From Campylorhamphus procurvoides (lineage: Eukaryota; Chordata; Aves; Passeriformes; Dendrocolaptidae): a stretch of DNA of 64,000 bases. This document shows positions 1 through 14,000 of the stretch, piece after piece (within the stretch, counting starts at the first letter, position 1; every line of letters begins with the position of its first letter). The notes beneath the pieces were generated by a model. It was not told the origin of the DNA. It did no database searches and worked only from the letters and a program-made list of their open reading frames with translations. The stretch spans positions 1 through 64,000 of the forward strand of contig WBMV01004769.1 in assembly GCA_013396655.1 (NCBI GenBank), given 5' to 3'. The translations under genes and the position numbers were made by a program.

Positions 1-1317
1 AAAAAGACCCTGCGGCATCACTAGTTACTAACAGGAGAAGTAAACAGTATAAACTTTTTAAACTTTTTAAACAGCATAAACATAAGCTTTTTTATGAAGT
101 AAACAGCATCCTCTAGTCATGGATGATAACACAGGATAAACTTTTTGACAATTTGTGAAAAAAGCATCAGATTGTGAATGGAAAGGATGAAAGAAGAGTT
201 TGTGTTCTATTCTCTGGCACTGTAAAAGAAAAGGAGTTAAAGAACTAATATTTTATTTGTGCAATGTAGCTACATTTGTATTAGAAGATTGCAGGTTTTA
301 CACCCCTGGGATTAGAGTGCGAATTCTATCTCTGAGCCTTGGTTGAATCAATATGAGGTGTGGGTTTACTCATTGCAACTATCCCCAAAATATTGTTCCT
401 GGCAATTGTAAAAGTCAATAAACTTTCAGCGCTTCTCTTTGTCCTGCACTTATTTGTGTGTCTGCAGCACAGTTCCTTACTTCTCAGTTAAAACTATCTC
501 TGTTCACATAGCATCTTCTTGACGGAGCAGTAGAAGGGAGGATTTTCTTTATGAGTTTTTCATGCACTCACTGCAATGGAAACAAAGAGGAAGGAAGCTC
601 TGGAAGCTGTGATCAATCCTACCTGTAAAAGCAGCGTCTATTTCTAGCTTCAATGTATGTGCCTACGGAATACAATGCCCTTGTGCCAGTCTTTATTTCT
701 ATTTATGTCAAACATCACTCCTTAATATTTTCTAAGTCAACTCTACAATTAATTTCAAATAAAATTTAGTGATCTTTTATGCATTACCCTTAAGTTCTGT
801 CAGCACCCATCAAAATAGGCAAATTACACTATGTTAATGCAAAAATTGTTGCTTCCATGACTAATGACTGGCAAAAACTATAGACCCCACTTCCTACTAC
901 TGAGGAGCACTGGGAGGAAATCTTCAGGTATCTCATTCAAAACTGGAATATAACAAAAGATTTACCTGTCTTTTTGTAGCATAATTCCTGTTGAATAGCA
1001 CAGTATTTCTGTTTGAGATGTGACAGTACATGGACCGGAAAAAGGAAGATGTTTGATTCCTGTTTTTTTCTGTTTTCCTTGGTTACTAAAACATTCTACC
1101 ACAAAGACTGATGCCTGTATAGGGGTTTTATTATCTTTCTCACCATGCAAAGTAACAGCTTTATTATTTAACCATGTTTGTTCAGGAATATGCCAAGGTT
1201 TGCATCCCCAGTACAACATGTATGAGATTCAGGTGTTAGTGTATGTTATCCCAAATCATTCCTTTCAACATTTTGAATGAAGATCTAATTTCTATGAGAG
1301 AGATCTTAGCTGTATGA

Positions 1318-1348
1318 ACAATATTGTACTGTGCACAATATTGTACTG
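1318..1348. repeat. Tandem 14-bp direct repeat containing a palindrome
   Basis: The 14-mer ACAATATTGTACTG occurs at 1318-1331 and again at 1335-1348, separated by three bases. Each copy contains the perfect 10-bp palindrome ACAATATTGT. No function is known. Confidence 0.8.
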
Positions 1349-2438
1349 CTTCGCTTGATGTTTTGACTAGAATAGGTACAGGCTCATTGTTTCTTTCATT
1401 CTACTCCTGTTCCTGGCATTCCAGTGTTGAATATTCTACCACAGCTATCCAAGAAGACTGGACCTGAACTTTTCAGTTCTTACTTACTTAATTAAACACA
1501 GCTAAATTTTTATGTCCCAAGAATCAAGGAAAAAAAATCATTCTGAAGACTTTGTTAGGAATTTCCAATAGTAACACATTAATTCTTCCTACTCCACTTT
1601 TGTAAGATGAGTGCCTGAGTAAATCAAACTAAAGCGACTCCAAGCATTGCATTTTGTCCCATTTTTGTCCTCCATCTCAAGTAGTTTGGATCCCTGCATT
1701 TGCATTATTATGCCTATATTTATTTGAATGTCAGTGAAAGAATATTGCACAAGAAAATATTTCCTCAGAAGTTTGAAAATACCTCATACATTTCTGCCTT
1801 CCTCAAGTTTTATTTCCTTGATTCTATAGTTAAGCCCCAATAGGTAAGAAAATAAGACAACAATAAGAGAAATAAGACAACTATCTATGACTCAGTATTT
1901 GATAATGATCCCTTTTAGAACTACAAAAGGTGATCTGTTTAGAACAGTAAGTTGTGTAATTGGTAATGATGTCTTTACATGACAATACTATAAGAAGCAA
2001 AAACTACTGAAAAATGCAGGTCTATAAAGCAGTGCATGACATACAAACAAAACAAACCAAAACTTATCATGTCATGTCTTGTAAATTAATGAAAGTTGAA
2101 GACAGAAAAAAAAAAGAGAAGCCCTATTTCTTCCTTCCTGCCAAAGTGAGACTGTTCCCCATAGTATAATTTTCTGGTGTTTTGCCCAGTCTCATTTTAA
2201 ATTATTCTAACAATGGGGTTTCCACTACTTCCCTTAGGAAGTGTAACCACAGATGACAATTTGACACTTACATTACACTTTAGTCTCTAGATGACACGGT
2301 TCAATGTAATGTGATTTATTGTGATGAGCTCCAACATTTGACAGGCTCCAGTGCAACGTAATGTGCTGTGAACTGTTGATTTAAACAATGTTTAAGAAAA
2401 CCACTGTAGCTATAATGTAGCATGGTTGAAAATCTTTG

Positions 2439-2518
2439 GAAAAAAAATAAAAATAAAATAAAATAATAAAATATAAAGGAAAAAAAGAAAGAAAGAAAAG
2501 TAAAGAAAATGAAAATAA
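2439..2518. repeat. A-rich low-complexity tract (AAAAT/GAAA-like)
   Basis: Imperfect AAAAT units run into GAAA units. The minus-strand frame across it is mostly phenylalanine and is not a gene. Confidence 0.85.
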
Positions 2519-5500
2519 CTCTGAGGATCAACTTTACCTAGAGTACAACAACGGGTATTGGAGAACACTCCACACATAGATTTTATCTGCTAGGCTGTAG
2601 GCAGGATGAAAAGACTAAAAAAAAGTTAAAGCTTAAATTTTGAATATTGAGAGACTAAGGGCTGGATTGTGAAACATGATTAATCTCAGAGAGATGAAAA
2701 TAATAACCTTACAGCATTTTCAAAATATGCCTAAATGTCTAACTGCATGTTCAGGAGCTCACTACCTTTAAAAGCCCAGGTCATAGATTTTAATGTCAGG
2801 TGTTTGTACAGATTTTAACCTTTGTGTCAGCACTAGGAAGGGATTCAGAGATGAAGGAAGAAAAGCTGATTTCTGACAGTAGTGCTGGTAGGGTATTAGC
2901 ACTGATCAGTGGGTTTAAGTACAATATATTGTAAACAAACACTGCAAACAAACAATAAATAGGCAAGCAGGGGGAACTGAGAGGAAAGGAAACCCATGGA
3001 GTGAAAACAGAGGAATGTGATCAGCACAAGCATATTAGTGTAACAAGGGTACTAGTTAAAATGAAAAGGTTTTGCAAGACCCACCAAGTTTACCTCATAT
3101 AGGGTCTAATGAGGAAGACACTCAAGCATGCTCAGTCCTACAGCTAAAGAATTATAATTTGGAAGCTGACAGAATTCTGGTTTTGTCACAGGATTGATTT
3201 TATGATATATGACAGCTCTTGAAGTCATCTAATCTAATTCCTATAAAAATATGCTTTCCCCTCCAGCCTACTGTGCTGTTTTGTCTCACCTGTTGCTTGG
3301 CAGCCAATCCTTTATTGTGTCTGAGGGGTTTGTAGTCATGACCCAAGAAGTCTGTGGAGTTAGAGACTATAAATAGAATCTGTCTTGTCCTTATCGTCTG
3401 TGAATCAATTCTTCCACTTAGGCAACTCATTCATCTTCACATGGAAGAAATAATTTTGACTTCTTAAAGAAAATGAAACACAATATTGTTTAGAGGTCAC
3501 AGTCACAGAAACCAGTTGTTCAATCATCTATCAGAATATGTATTCATACAACGTTATGGTACTGCAACTAAACTCCTTCTCAGTGGCCAGAAGGTGAAAG
3601 GCCTTCCTGATTTTATGCTGCCCCTTTAAACTATGACAGTGAGGGAAAGTCAGTTCCAACAGCCAAAGGCACAAAAGAGAATGAGGCTTCAGAGGGTCAT
3701 GTCCCCCCCAGGTGAGAGGGTTTTAAACAAAATCAAATAGAAGACTTATTTAGCACCAGAAGAAAAGCAAAGTACAAATCTGAAACAAGATGCTCATGGA
3801 AAACCTCTTTGCTCTCTCTGTTGCTGCACATCTTGTTTAAGAATGCAGGTGACACTTGGGATTATTTTTGTTATGCTTAAAATGATGGTATATAATTTTT
3901 TCTTTTAGGTATATATACAGAGTATTCACAATGAGAATTCTGAAACCTACCTTTTGCTGATGACAGAGCAGATTTACAAAGAATCTGAAACTCAGAAAAT
4001 GCTTGCATTTAAATTGTATATCATTACTCTTTACATTTTATTTTGAAGGACGAGCCCAATATGTCAAGTAATACAACTTTGAAAAAAATATTGAATAGAT
4101 GATTTTCAAAGCAAGTACTAAAACCTATAAATGTCAGACTGTAAATCTGAAGAACATTGACTGAAAAAAGATTATGCAATGCAATAATTTAATCAAAACT
4201 GAGAATGCTTTGCACTTTTTAAAAGGGTATTTTGTTAAAGAGTGCACTACAGCTCAAGCAACATGTTCAAAAATATCTATTTTAAGAAGTTGTGTCTTAA
4301 AACTTGTGAAGACTTTACGTTTAGGAACAAGAAAGAATCCAGATGTTCTGTCAGAGCCAGAAAAATACACTCTAAACTCAGTTTGTGTTCTCATGCTTCC
4401 TTTCACAAGGAAAAATAAAGCTTGGAAATGCCTGAAAAGAGATGTTGTCTTGACATTTTTCTTTGTATTGAGAACACTGATCTTTTATAAATCCTCAAAA
4501 GTGTTAAAAATTGAAAGAAACATAGAAAGGACTAAGAAAGTTTTTAGGAGTATGTTATTCATTTTTGTTCTGTTTCCCACACTATTAAAAACATCTGCTT
4601 AGTTCTCACATAGTCAGATCAGTTATTTTCGGCAATCATTTACAAACGTTTAAAAATAAGCCTTATATAAGTAAATATGATTGTTATATATCTTACTTAT
4701 GAAAATTTCAAAATATATTGATACCAAACCTAATTACTAATGTATCAATATCACTAGCAAAATGACACACACCGGAGATTTATTTCATTTGTATTTCTTA
4801 AGGAATTAGATCATCAAATAGAGTAAGACAAAAGTGGGTTTAGAGCTAGAACATAGGAAAAGATATGATATTATGTCCTGATTTTAAAACTCTTTTTAAA
4901 AATGTTGTTTAAAAGAACACTAAAAATAAATTAGTCTATTTAGTACAAATCAACACTTTCAGAACCCATTTTTTAAGCAACTATTGGTGCTTCAAGTTTG
5001 GCTAGCAAAAAGAAAAAAAGAGAGATCTCAGCAATGCTGTCTATGACAGAGAAAAAAATCCTCCGTTTTTTGGAATCCACTAATAATTTTTGGTCACTAT
5101 AAAAACCAATTAGTTGTGTAATGCATACCAATGAATAAAATTATTATTAAAGGGTTAAGATATTATTACAAAGACTAGTTCACCAATTTGTGAAAGAATA
5201 ACATTCTGAATTCAGCTAGTCTTGTGACGATAAGGGTTGTTTCCTTGGCAAGCAAATAAGATAGAAATAACATGTAACTAATGACCACCACTGGAACAGT
5301 TTCACTATCTGACTACTTCATGGCTTTTATTTCAGGAAGACAAAAATGAAATAAAATAAAAATAAAATAAAAGCGATTAACTAAAGCCTGTGCTATTAGA
5401 TGCTGATGTACTTTAGGAAAATATATAGAAAAAAGATCATTTGATACTTCTTTTGAAAGCTGACATACCTGGCCCTTGGTCCAACACAGCTCAGTCATTT

Positions 5501-6689
5501 CTGTGTTCTGACATGGCACATATTCATCGTTCCATACTATCTTGTACATCAATATTAAGAAGACACAGCAATTTGAAAAAAAACAAGCAAACAAACTTCT
5601 TGCTTCAAATAATAAAATAAATGGGAACTCCATCTTTGAAGAGGCAAAATATGCTAATCCTGATAAATAGAGAGGAAAAGTACAATTGAAGTTGTATACA
5701 AGATAGTTCTCATTAATTTGTGTGTCTCCAAATAAAATAAAAATTCTTTATGTAGAAAATCATACTACAGTTCAATTTTTTTCTTAAAAAGTAAATTTAA
5801 AGTCAATAGATGGAAAATTCTCTTTCCTTATCCTTCTTTCTCCCACAGTTAAAACAGGTGTAAAACTGTACATTTAAAGTGAGTTTTCCTAGTTACTTCT
5901 ACAAATCTTAATGTTGTGTCACAGTGGTTTTGTTTTGTTTTGTTTTTCTGAACTTCAATATATAAACCAACAAAGTTCAAAATAAAAATTAATAACAATG
6001 GTGCAATGGGAATTTCACCTTTCTAAACCTGTTCATTTGAAGATACAAAACTCATTCATACCAGGATAGTTTCACAGTCTTGTTTGAATTCTGTGTTTAT
6101 GGACTGCAGCTAAATTACTGTCTAAGAAAATGACAAAAGCTAATTCTCAAGATGTTGCTTCTCCAGAACCACACAACTTGCCCTTCTAACCTTCTGTGAG
6201 ATTATTCAGGATCTAAGAACATAAAATTAGGTCATGAATCAGACATTCTCATTGTAATAGTATCATTATAATGAGTTAGAATATAACAGGTAAACCCCTC
6301 ATTGCAAGATTGTTCAATACGAGACACATTGAACAAATGTCCTGACTATATCTGTCTACTAAATGTCATGTGAATTTCAGTTCCTTATTCTCTGGGTCAC
6401 AAGCTGCAGGTTCTCTGCATTGTATACTGTCATACAAGAGCAGTAAGAAGTTTATAAAAATTACACCACTGCATAAACAACAATACAAGCCCTTCATTAA
6501 AGGCAAAATTTTATAAACTGGACGCAAAATAAAGTATGAGTTTAAAATTTATTTTATTTTCAAAATTGGCTAAGCAATTTTATGTTATCATATATAGGAA
6601 TTATATACGCTATATATTAAATTAGCATATATAGCAATTCTATATTATCTGAATAGGTTATAGTTCTTGAATGTCCATTCTGCTCTGTA

Positions 6690-7481
6690 CAGAATCAGAA
6701 TAATAGGATAGTCTGGGGACATGCATGGGGGCATGTTCAACTAGATCAGGTTGCTCAGCGTTTTGCCCAACCTGACCTTGAATGTTTCCAGGGATGTGGC
6801 ACCTACCACATCACTGGCCGTCTTTCATGTAAGTCCCCTTTCAAGTACTAATAAGACACAATAAGGTCACCCCAGAGCCTTCTCTTCTCCAAGGCTAAAC
6901 AATGTCAACTCTCTCAGCTCTTCCTCATAAGACATGTGCTACAGCCCTCTGATCCTCTTCAGGGCCTTCCTCTTGACCTGCTCCAACAGGTCCATGTCTC
7001 TCCTGTACTCAGGACCTCAGAACTGGATGCAGTGCTTCAGGTTAGGTCTCACCAGAGTGGAGTAGATGGTCAGAATCATCTCCCTTGATCTGCTGCCCAC
7101 AGATGCTTCGGATGCAGCCTAGGACATGTTTGGCTTTCTGGGTTGAAAGCTCACATTGCTGGGCCATGTCCAGCCTCTCAACCATCAGCACCCCCAAGTC
7201 CTTTTCAGGACCACTCTTAATTTTTCAGCCTGTATGGATATACCAGGGGTTGTCCTGACCCAGGTGAAGGACCTTGTATTCCTTCCACGTTGCCCTTTAT
7301 GAGTTTCCCCTGGGCCTATTTTGAGCTTGTCCAGGTTCCTCTGGATGGCATCCTGTCTTTCAGGTGTGTCAATTTCATCATTTGGCTTGGTGCTGTCTAC
7401 AAACTTGGTGAAGGTGCACTTGATCCTGTTGTATCTGTCACCGGTGAAGACATTAAACAGCTCTGATCCCAGTCCCGGATC
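6690..7481 (-). mobile_element. CR1 retrotransposon, main piece, interrupted by an LTR
   Basis: CR1 is the main avian non-LTR retrotransposon. Its 5'-truncated copies carry the end of ORF2 (reverse transcriptase) and a short 3' UTR. Here the plus strand shows the reverse complement of the 3' part: the 'ggttgctcag' block near 6750, 'agccttctcttctcc' near 6876, 'ctccaacaggtccatgtc' near 6981, 'ggatgcagtgcttcagg' near 7024 and 'acccccaagtcctttt' near 7190. About 100-150 bp seem to be missing around 6835 relative to the family. Many substitutions and indels close all frames. The element stops abruptly at 7481 where an LTR begins, and resumes after it. Confidence 0.9.
7476..7481. repeat. Left 6-bp target site duplication (CGGATC)
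   Basis: This abuts the TG start of the LTR and matches TGGATC on the other side with one difference. The CG to TG change in the right copy is what methyl-CpG deamination would give. Confidence 0.8.
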
Positions 7482-7946
7482 TGTGGAAGACTCCTGGGCT
7501 GAAGACAGCTTTCGCCTGGGAAGGATGCAGCTGTGAGCATGGGAAAGTGGAGAAAACCAAGTCTGCAGCCTTGCAGATGCATACGAAAGTAGAAGAAAGA
7601 AGAAAAACAACTGAGAAAAACAAGATATGTTTTGAGTCTTACCAGCATGAGGAGAGATGTGAACTACCTATCAGAAGATAGTCTAAGACTCATGGACAGA
7701 AGTGTGGCTAATAGAGTGTGACGTGTATGCATGGACAGATAAGAGAAAGTATAAAAGAGAAGCCTCTGTTAATAAAATGGTTCTTGCTGTGGGTTCATGC
7801 TGTTGGCTGTTGGTTGTTGTTGCTAGTCGTTAATATTCTTTGCCTCAGACCTCTGTGTGTATGTGTGTGTTTGCTCAACTGCCACAAATTGTGCCCTGGG
7901 TGCAGCCACTGCTGCAAGTGGTGCCCCGTGTGAGGACGAAACCTCA
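7482..7946 (+). mobile_element. Solo LTR of an endogenous retrovirus, inserted into CR1
   Basis: This 465-bp block starts TGTGGAAG and ends CCTCA, so it has TG...CA termini. It sits exactly inside a CR1 whose sequence continues on both sides. It is flanked by CGGATC at 7476-7481 and TGGATC at 7947-7952, a 6-bp target duplication differing by one change that fits CpG decay. A TATA box (tataaaag, 7750-7757) and an AATAAA signal (7771-7776) read on the plus strand. There is no internal gag, pol or env next to it, so it is a solo LTR formed by recombination between two LTRs. A 6-bp duplication suggests a class II (ERVK/alpharetrovirus-like) family; the family name is not assigned. Confidence 0.88.
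7750..7776 (+). promoter_or_regulatory. LTR TATA box and polyadenylation signal
   Basis: TATAAAAG lies at 7750-7757 and AATAAA at 7771-7776, the compact order expected near the U3/R boundary of a class II-like LTR. Activity is not known. Confidence 0.65.
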
Positions 7947-7952
7947 TGGATC
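7947..7952. repeat. Right 6-bp target site duplication (TGGATC)
   Basis: This directly follows the CA end of the LTR and is the slightly decayed partner of CGGATC at 7476-7481. Confidence 0.8.
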
Positions 7953-8056
7953 GCTGAGGGGACCCACTTGTCACTGATCTCCATCTGAGCACTGAACTGT
8001 TGACAACTGCTCTCTGGATGTGATTGTCCAACAACTCCTCATCCACCAAACAGTCC
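7953..8056 (-). mobile_element. CR1 retrotransposon, continuation after the LTR
   Basis: The reverse complement of CR1 resumes immediately ('gctgagggga', then 'cacttgtcactgatctcc' near 7964 and 'tcctcatccaccaaacagtcc' near 8036). This is the segment that normally follows the one ending at 7481. The two pieces are one insertion split by the LTR. Similarity fades at about 8056, the 5'-truncation point. Confidence 0.88.
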
Positions 8057-11000
8057 AGTTTTGTAATCAATGTTCTTCATTCCAGAAGAATATACTGCTG
8101 TAAATGTTACTAGTTATCTGCATTAAGACAAATGGCGAATCTTAATGCTTTCTTTTAATTAACTGCTTTTTTTGCAGTATTGCATAATTATTGACTTGAA
8201 AGGGAACAGAATATTGTATTTTTCTCATCCATCCCATTTGAAAAGTATCTTTTGGGACCCTTTTGCACTCATGGAAATTGCTGCATACAAACTTATTTCA
8301 TTCACTAATCATATTTCTGACTGTTCGTGCCCTGCTTAGAACATTCTTTTTCACCTGAATAATCATATGAGGATAGAATCATTGCTTGGAGCTTGCCTAA
8401 GGCATCAAATCTCAATACAGAAGCTTGCCTGAGCCCTGGTTTTACTGCAGTATGCATTCTCACTGCAGAACAGAACATGCATTTGCTCAGACAGATTCCT
8501 CTGTTCAGCCTCCACAGTATTCAGAAACCCAGAGGGTATTTTCTTTGCTTTCACTCACTTTCTTTCTGTTGTCTGTGAGTCGTTCTTTCACATTTCCTTT
8601 CATTTCACTTTGCTTTTGAGCAATGCCTTGATCAAACTGTCTAGGAGTTCATTAGATGTAAGTCTTATTGTTTTAAATAATATTTTCTACTGTAGTTCAG
8701 CTGTGCTTACAGCAATGATTCTTTGAGGGCCTCTGTACTCTGAACTTCCCTTGGAGTCATGACACAATATCTTTCAGTGCTATTAGCTCTCTACTTGGAA
8801 ACACAAATTCATTGAGCTTCAAAATAGAATTTACAGTCTGACTCAATGTGGATTCAAAAGTAAGTGACTACATACTGTCCATTTTTTAACTTCCTTTATT
8901 CTTTAACTAAGAATATACATACATGAAAACTCACCTGAACCAACACCGGGAGAGAACTTAATTAGTAGAAAAGAAAACAAAAAAGTAGTCTGTCTTGCTC
9001 ACCGAATAAATTCAAACTTGATAATTATCACACTATTCCTTAGGTATTTTTTTCTACTTACTCAATTGTGATTAGATGACCCTTTAATTTTCAGATAGTC
9101 ATCAGACGTTATTTTATAGAAATAGTATCAAACATATGTGAAAGTCAAATAGTATGTGTTTTACTGTGTGGTAAGTACTAACAGTGAGAAATATAAAAAA
9201 TCTGTTAATGGTCCTAGTAAGATGGACTTGCTGCTGATGTCAGTGATGTTTTTTGTACAGCAGTTGTTTTCTCATTGAAGCACTGCAGTTTTGCCCACAG
9301 CTGTGCATTCAACTTCACGGCCTTTTCTTCTATGAAAAATCTCACTAAGTTTAGCAGGGATAACTCTTAACTTTACTTGTCTCTCAGAAGCATTTAATGG
9401 ATTCATTAGTATACTCTGGACTGCAGAAGACAGGAATGTAATCTATGCAGATAATCTTTTGGTTAAAAGTTCCATCAAAGAAAGGCTACATGGATCAAAT
9501 ACAGTTAAGAAGAGTATCCAGAAATGCCTTAGCACACAGTCTTATTTTAAGACAAGACACCAACAAAATAAATTTTTCTAAAATGTAGTTCAAGCAATCT
9601 CGGCAAACAACCTGGATACTCCCTCCCTTTTTATTTCCCAGGAGTCTCATCCAAGATTCTACACTATCCCTGCTGATAAGCAGCTATTAAGAGAAAATGT
9701 GGTTCAAATGTTAATGTAAACCTGAGTCTTTCCATAACTTTAAGCAAGATTTGCAGGTAAAGGATATACATCGTTGAGTGACAGATAACTTTTCTGGCAC
9801 AGCAAGCATTCCTTCAAATCTGAAAGAAAAGCAACAAACTTCAGACCTAAATGCCAGGTTTTGATATTTTTAGGAAGTTTCAGTTAGATTATCAGGAGTA
9901 GATTGCACACTTAAAGTAGGGAGGATTTAAATAATAAGAGAGATGTGGTGGTTATTTTCTATGACAAAGGGAACAGGATTTTTTAATAACATACAGCAAA
10001 GAGCAGGATGCAGAGCATTATAATGTGGGATGAGAAAGTGTGAGAAAAAGGTTATGGTATGTCACAAAAAACATAACTTTATCAAGCCTATGATTTGGCA
10101 TCCACAGGATTGATGAGTTTGTGTTCTCAGGCTCACCTTTCCAAAAGTTTTGTAGCTCTGTCTGAGTGAGAGATCCAGAACTGGGTGGCTATTTTTCAAG
10201 ATGTAATTTTCTGCTAATAAATAGTTGACCCTTTGATTAAGATTGCTTATGTAATCATGTCAGGCCCAAACTGTGATCCCAATCCCAGCACTCCTAGGAT
10301 TTGGCAGTTGGGGTCATCCCCTCAGCTGCATGGCTGTGTTTTGTCTTCAGCCTTCTCCCTGCCATGTCCTTCTTCTGGGAGTAGTTCAAATTGCAAATAT
10401 GTCTTCTTTTTTGCCACCATAATAGTTGGCTCAACAAATAATACCATCTCTGGGTACACCTTACCCTGTTTACATTCCTAGATAATCAGGACCATAACAG
10501 TGATGTGTCATACCACATTGTTTCTTTAGGTCTTTATCTCATAGTACATCACATTACCAAGTCAGTGCTGTGGCATTTCAATATCTTCCTTATTTTTTAT
10601 TTAGCTTTGGAAATAAGCCTTTTTCTTGAAGCCATTGTGGACAGTATTCTCCTACCCTGAGTCGATAACTCTTTAGTTTCTATTCAGGTCCCTGTCCTTC
10701 TTTACCCTGAACTCAGAATCTCAAGTCATTGTTCTCTTTTTGCTCCCCAGAACCATAGGTGTCAGGGAAAGCCATCAAAGCCTAACCTGAGACCTCCTCA
10801 TGTCATTTCTAGGTCTGTGACTATGCCTATGAATGGAACAGACAATCTCTAGACACTTGTTGCATTTTTGCCTGATCACTGTATCAACCACAAACTCCAC
10901 CATAACAGACCTAAAGAATACAGCTAAAAGTTTGTCTTCAAAGAATACTTTGAGCCAAATTAATTTGCAGATCTACATACACTGAATTTGATATCTATTT

Positions 11001-14000
11001 TTTAGGGCTGAATTTGTTTCTGTTGTTTAGTGACTAGTTAAAAAGATAATTTACAGCTCCCCTGAGATACTCTGACAAAGAAAGGTCCTCCTGAATGTCA
11101 TTGTTATCCTCTAGCAGGGATGATCTCTCAGATAGTGTATTGACTACTTACAATCCAAGGTAATTTTTCAATAAAAACCTGCTGTTATTATTCTGTTAAA
11201 ATTGACATCCATGAGGCATATTTTACAAGACTTGCCAATCTCTGAAAACGTACTATTGGAAATAAACCAAACAAGGCAGAAATGGCATATATCAGGAAGG
11301 AGAATAGTCATAGGGAATGGGTCATAAAGTTAAAGATTTGAGACTTGATGTAAATACCCTGAAAATCTGCTGTGTATTTAAGTACATGAAAAAGTGGTCT
11401 GTGTCAGCAAGCATATTGTTTCAGGAATTGACAGAAGGGGGTCATAAAGCTTGCAAAATGCTTCTGTAAAGGAAAGCAGCCCCTGGTGCCAAGCAGATAA
11501 CTGATTCTTAAACAGCTGTTAAATGTTATATTGTAGACTTTAGCCCTAATAGAGAATTTACCAGCTAGAGAGTATGAATAATAAAAGAAATATATTTGTG
11601 AGTTTTTACAATCTTTTAGCTAAGGATCTTTATGTTTTATGTGCAACAGTGCTTCAAAATTCATTAGTAATACAGACGTATAATTGGTCTTCATATATAG
11701 AGAGAAATTTTATTAAAAATATTCAAATTTAAGTTTACTGAGCAAATACTAAAAAAAATTGGAATTCTTTGATTTTCTATATTACATTTCTATGCAACAA
11801 AAAAAATAAAAATGGCTTTAATATACTATTCAAACAAGATAATAGCAAGACCAGTCAGATGGAATGTGGTGACAAACTTACCCTTGCAAGTGTGATATTT
11901 ACCTTCTAGACATAAGATTTACAGCTTCATATATATTCAGAACCCTAATATTTTTTTAAGAACGTCTTGTTTTACTTGTATATATTCCTTGTCAGATTAT
12001 TTTAATGGGGAGTTCTAATTGTCCCTGCCTATATTTTTTACAGTATTTTATTTTTTAGCAATAATAACACTCAGGGCAGACTTAAGTATTTCTCTTTTCC
12101 TAACTGAATACTGCACTTCATGAATGCCTTCCTGAAAATATTGACATCCTTAATTCTGGCTGAGATAAGGTGTTAATTGCTTATAAGCACAGGAAGTTGC
12201 AAGATATTATTTATGTTACTTATCCTTCAGTTACAAATTCTCCTTCCCTATGGATGACATCCTTCAGACATGACTTTAGCAGAAAATGAGTTAAGTTAGG
12301 CATGAACTATTCCTGATAAAGAAAGAGATTAAGGCCCTTCTGCAGAAGTCACCCCACCTACTGACACTTCCACCTTTCAGGCCTGTCTGTCTATGACTGC
12401 AGAGGAAGCTTAAACAGACCAAGTAAATTAAAGTTTTAGGTTATTATGGAAAGTGAGATGAATCCTGCATTAATTTTCTGAATAATCTACAGAAAAATGA
12501 GGCACATTCTCATTTCTTTCCTCCAAATGATGTCACAAGAGATGATAATATAAATAAGGACAAAATAGTTTGGAATGGAAAGATTAAGAGTAAAGACTAA
12601 GGACTGTAGAATTAGTTATTGTATCAGAAAATTTAATTGGCTAAGGTTTCACTCAAAGTAATGAATGATTACAGATCCATTTTGTAACATCATATTTGAA
12701 GGCACCACTGCTGAGATCTTGTTTGGTTGTGCACAAGGGAAATTTTTAAGTTTCATGTAGATCCATACTCTGACTTTAGAAGCTGAAAAAGTGATTTTAT
12801 TTTGCCAAGTGGGTTTTTTTCTATTTCTTCTGAACAAAGTAATTATTGCACTGAAATAAAAATCTCGAGAAATATGTGTTGCATTATGAGATGATAAATT
12901 TGTTCCAGAAAAAACCCCAAAACAAAATAACAAGAAAAATAAATCTCTTTACACAGCTCAGAGTACTATAGCTTTACACATTAGAGTTCTGGCAAATTCA
13001 AAACCTTTGAATATCTTTTTTTTGCTTATTAGAGAAACTTATTTCTTCTTAAGAATGTTAAATAATGTATATACTTTTGATATAAGTATTGATATGCTTA
13101 TCCATAAAGAATTTTCTCACATAAGTTTTTATATGCTTTTAAGTCACTTTACCATTTTTAAAGGACTTCTGCAACACTGCTAAAAAGTGATGTAAGCATG
13201 AAGTGTGAGCCCAAAGTGCTCCCTAAATGGTCCAAAGATTTATTAACTCTAAAAATGTGCAACTATCTGTTGATTTGGATTGTTTCTTTTGCTTTCACTT
13301 TTTACTGTCAAATAATTTGCTTTAACATTAAGTATACACAGCAAGCTGACCCTCTTCTGACCTGATTATCTCATAGCTAAGAGTTGTGTATTCAGGAAAT
13401 TACAAAAATTGTAGTTTCTAATGCAAAATTGGATTAAATTTGTTGTGGGTTTCCCAGGCATATAATTTAAATATAACTGCTAATGTCATAGATGACTTTA
13501 TAAAAACATACATGATATGTAGTAAGAGCATTGAGCTATAGTTGCATAATCACTTCCCCATAGAGGTCTTTTTCAATATTAACTTTAAACTATATGTTAC
13601 TCTGAAAAACTATTAGTTTTCCTGGCTTTGATTTTTCATGTGTGATCTCAGCTTGTGATAACACTTAACCTTTTTCTCTTTGTGTGCTTCTCGTTTGTCT
13701 TTTTATTTTGCCTTTTTATTTGAGCATTTTTTTTGCATAGTATTCTGAAGAGAAAAAGGATAAACAAATAAAACTGGAAAATCTGAAGTGTTTTCTTCCT
13801 TTTTTCTCTTCTTTCTTTCTTTTTTTTTAATGTTACTTTTTCTAATTAATATTTTTCACAGGAATGCATTTTCTGACCTGGGAAAAAGCTTTCCATTTTA
13901 ACTTTCTAGATATTTTTGCCTTGACTTTAGTGCACAGAACCACTGAAAGTCTATCTACAAACAGAAGATATAATTGAAACTCAGGAAAGTATTTTTTTTC

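Larger units (their letters stand above)
1..6689. other. AT-rich unassigned DNA
   Basis: No gene, exon or recognisable transposon was seen here. The longest open frame, 142 codons at 4174-4602 on the plus strand, has a lysine-, leucine- and phenylalanine-rich composition typical of chance frames in AT-rich DNA, with no motif. Local items are a short direct repeat near 1318, an A-rich low-complexity tract at 2439-2518, and an AT-rich imperfect inverted repeat around 6585-6650. Ancient repeats too decayed to recognise by eye may be present. Confidence 0.6.

Noticed and set aside
4174..4602. 142-codon plus-strand frame
   Set aside because: AT-rich chance composition, no motif, no supporting context; expected by chance in 64 kb searched in six frames.
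7185..7648. Frames of 83-141 codons on the minus strand
   Set aside because: They cross the CR1/LTR junction and are composites of two elements.
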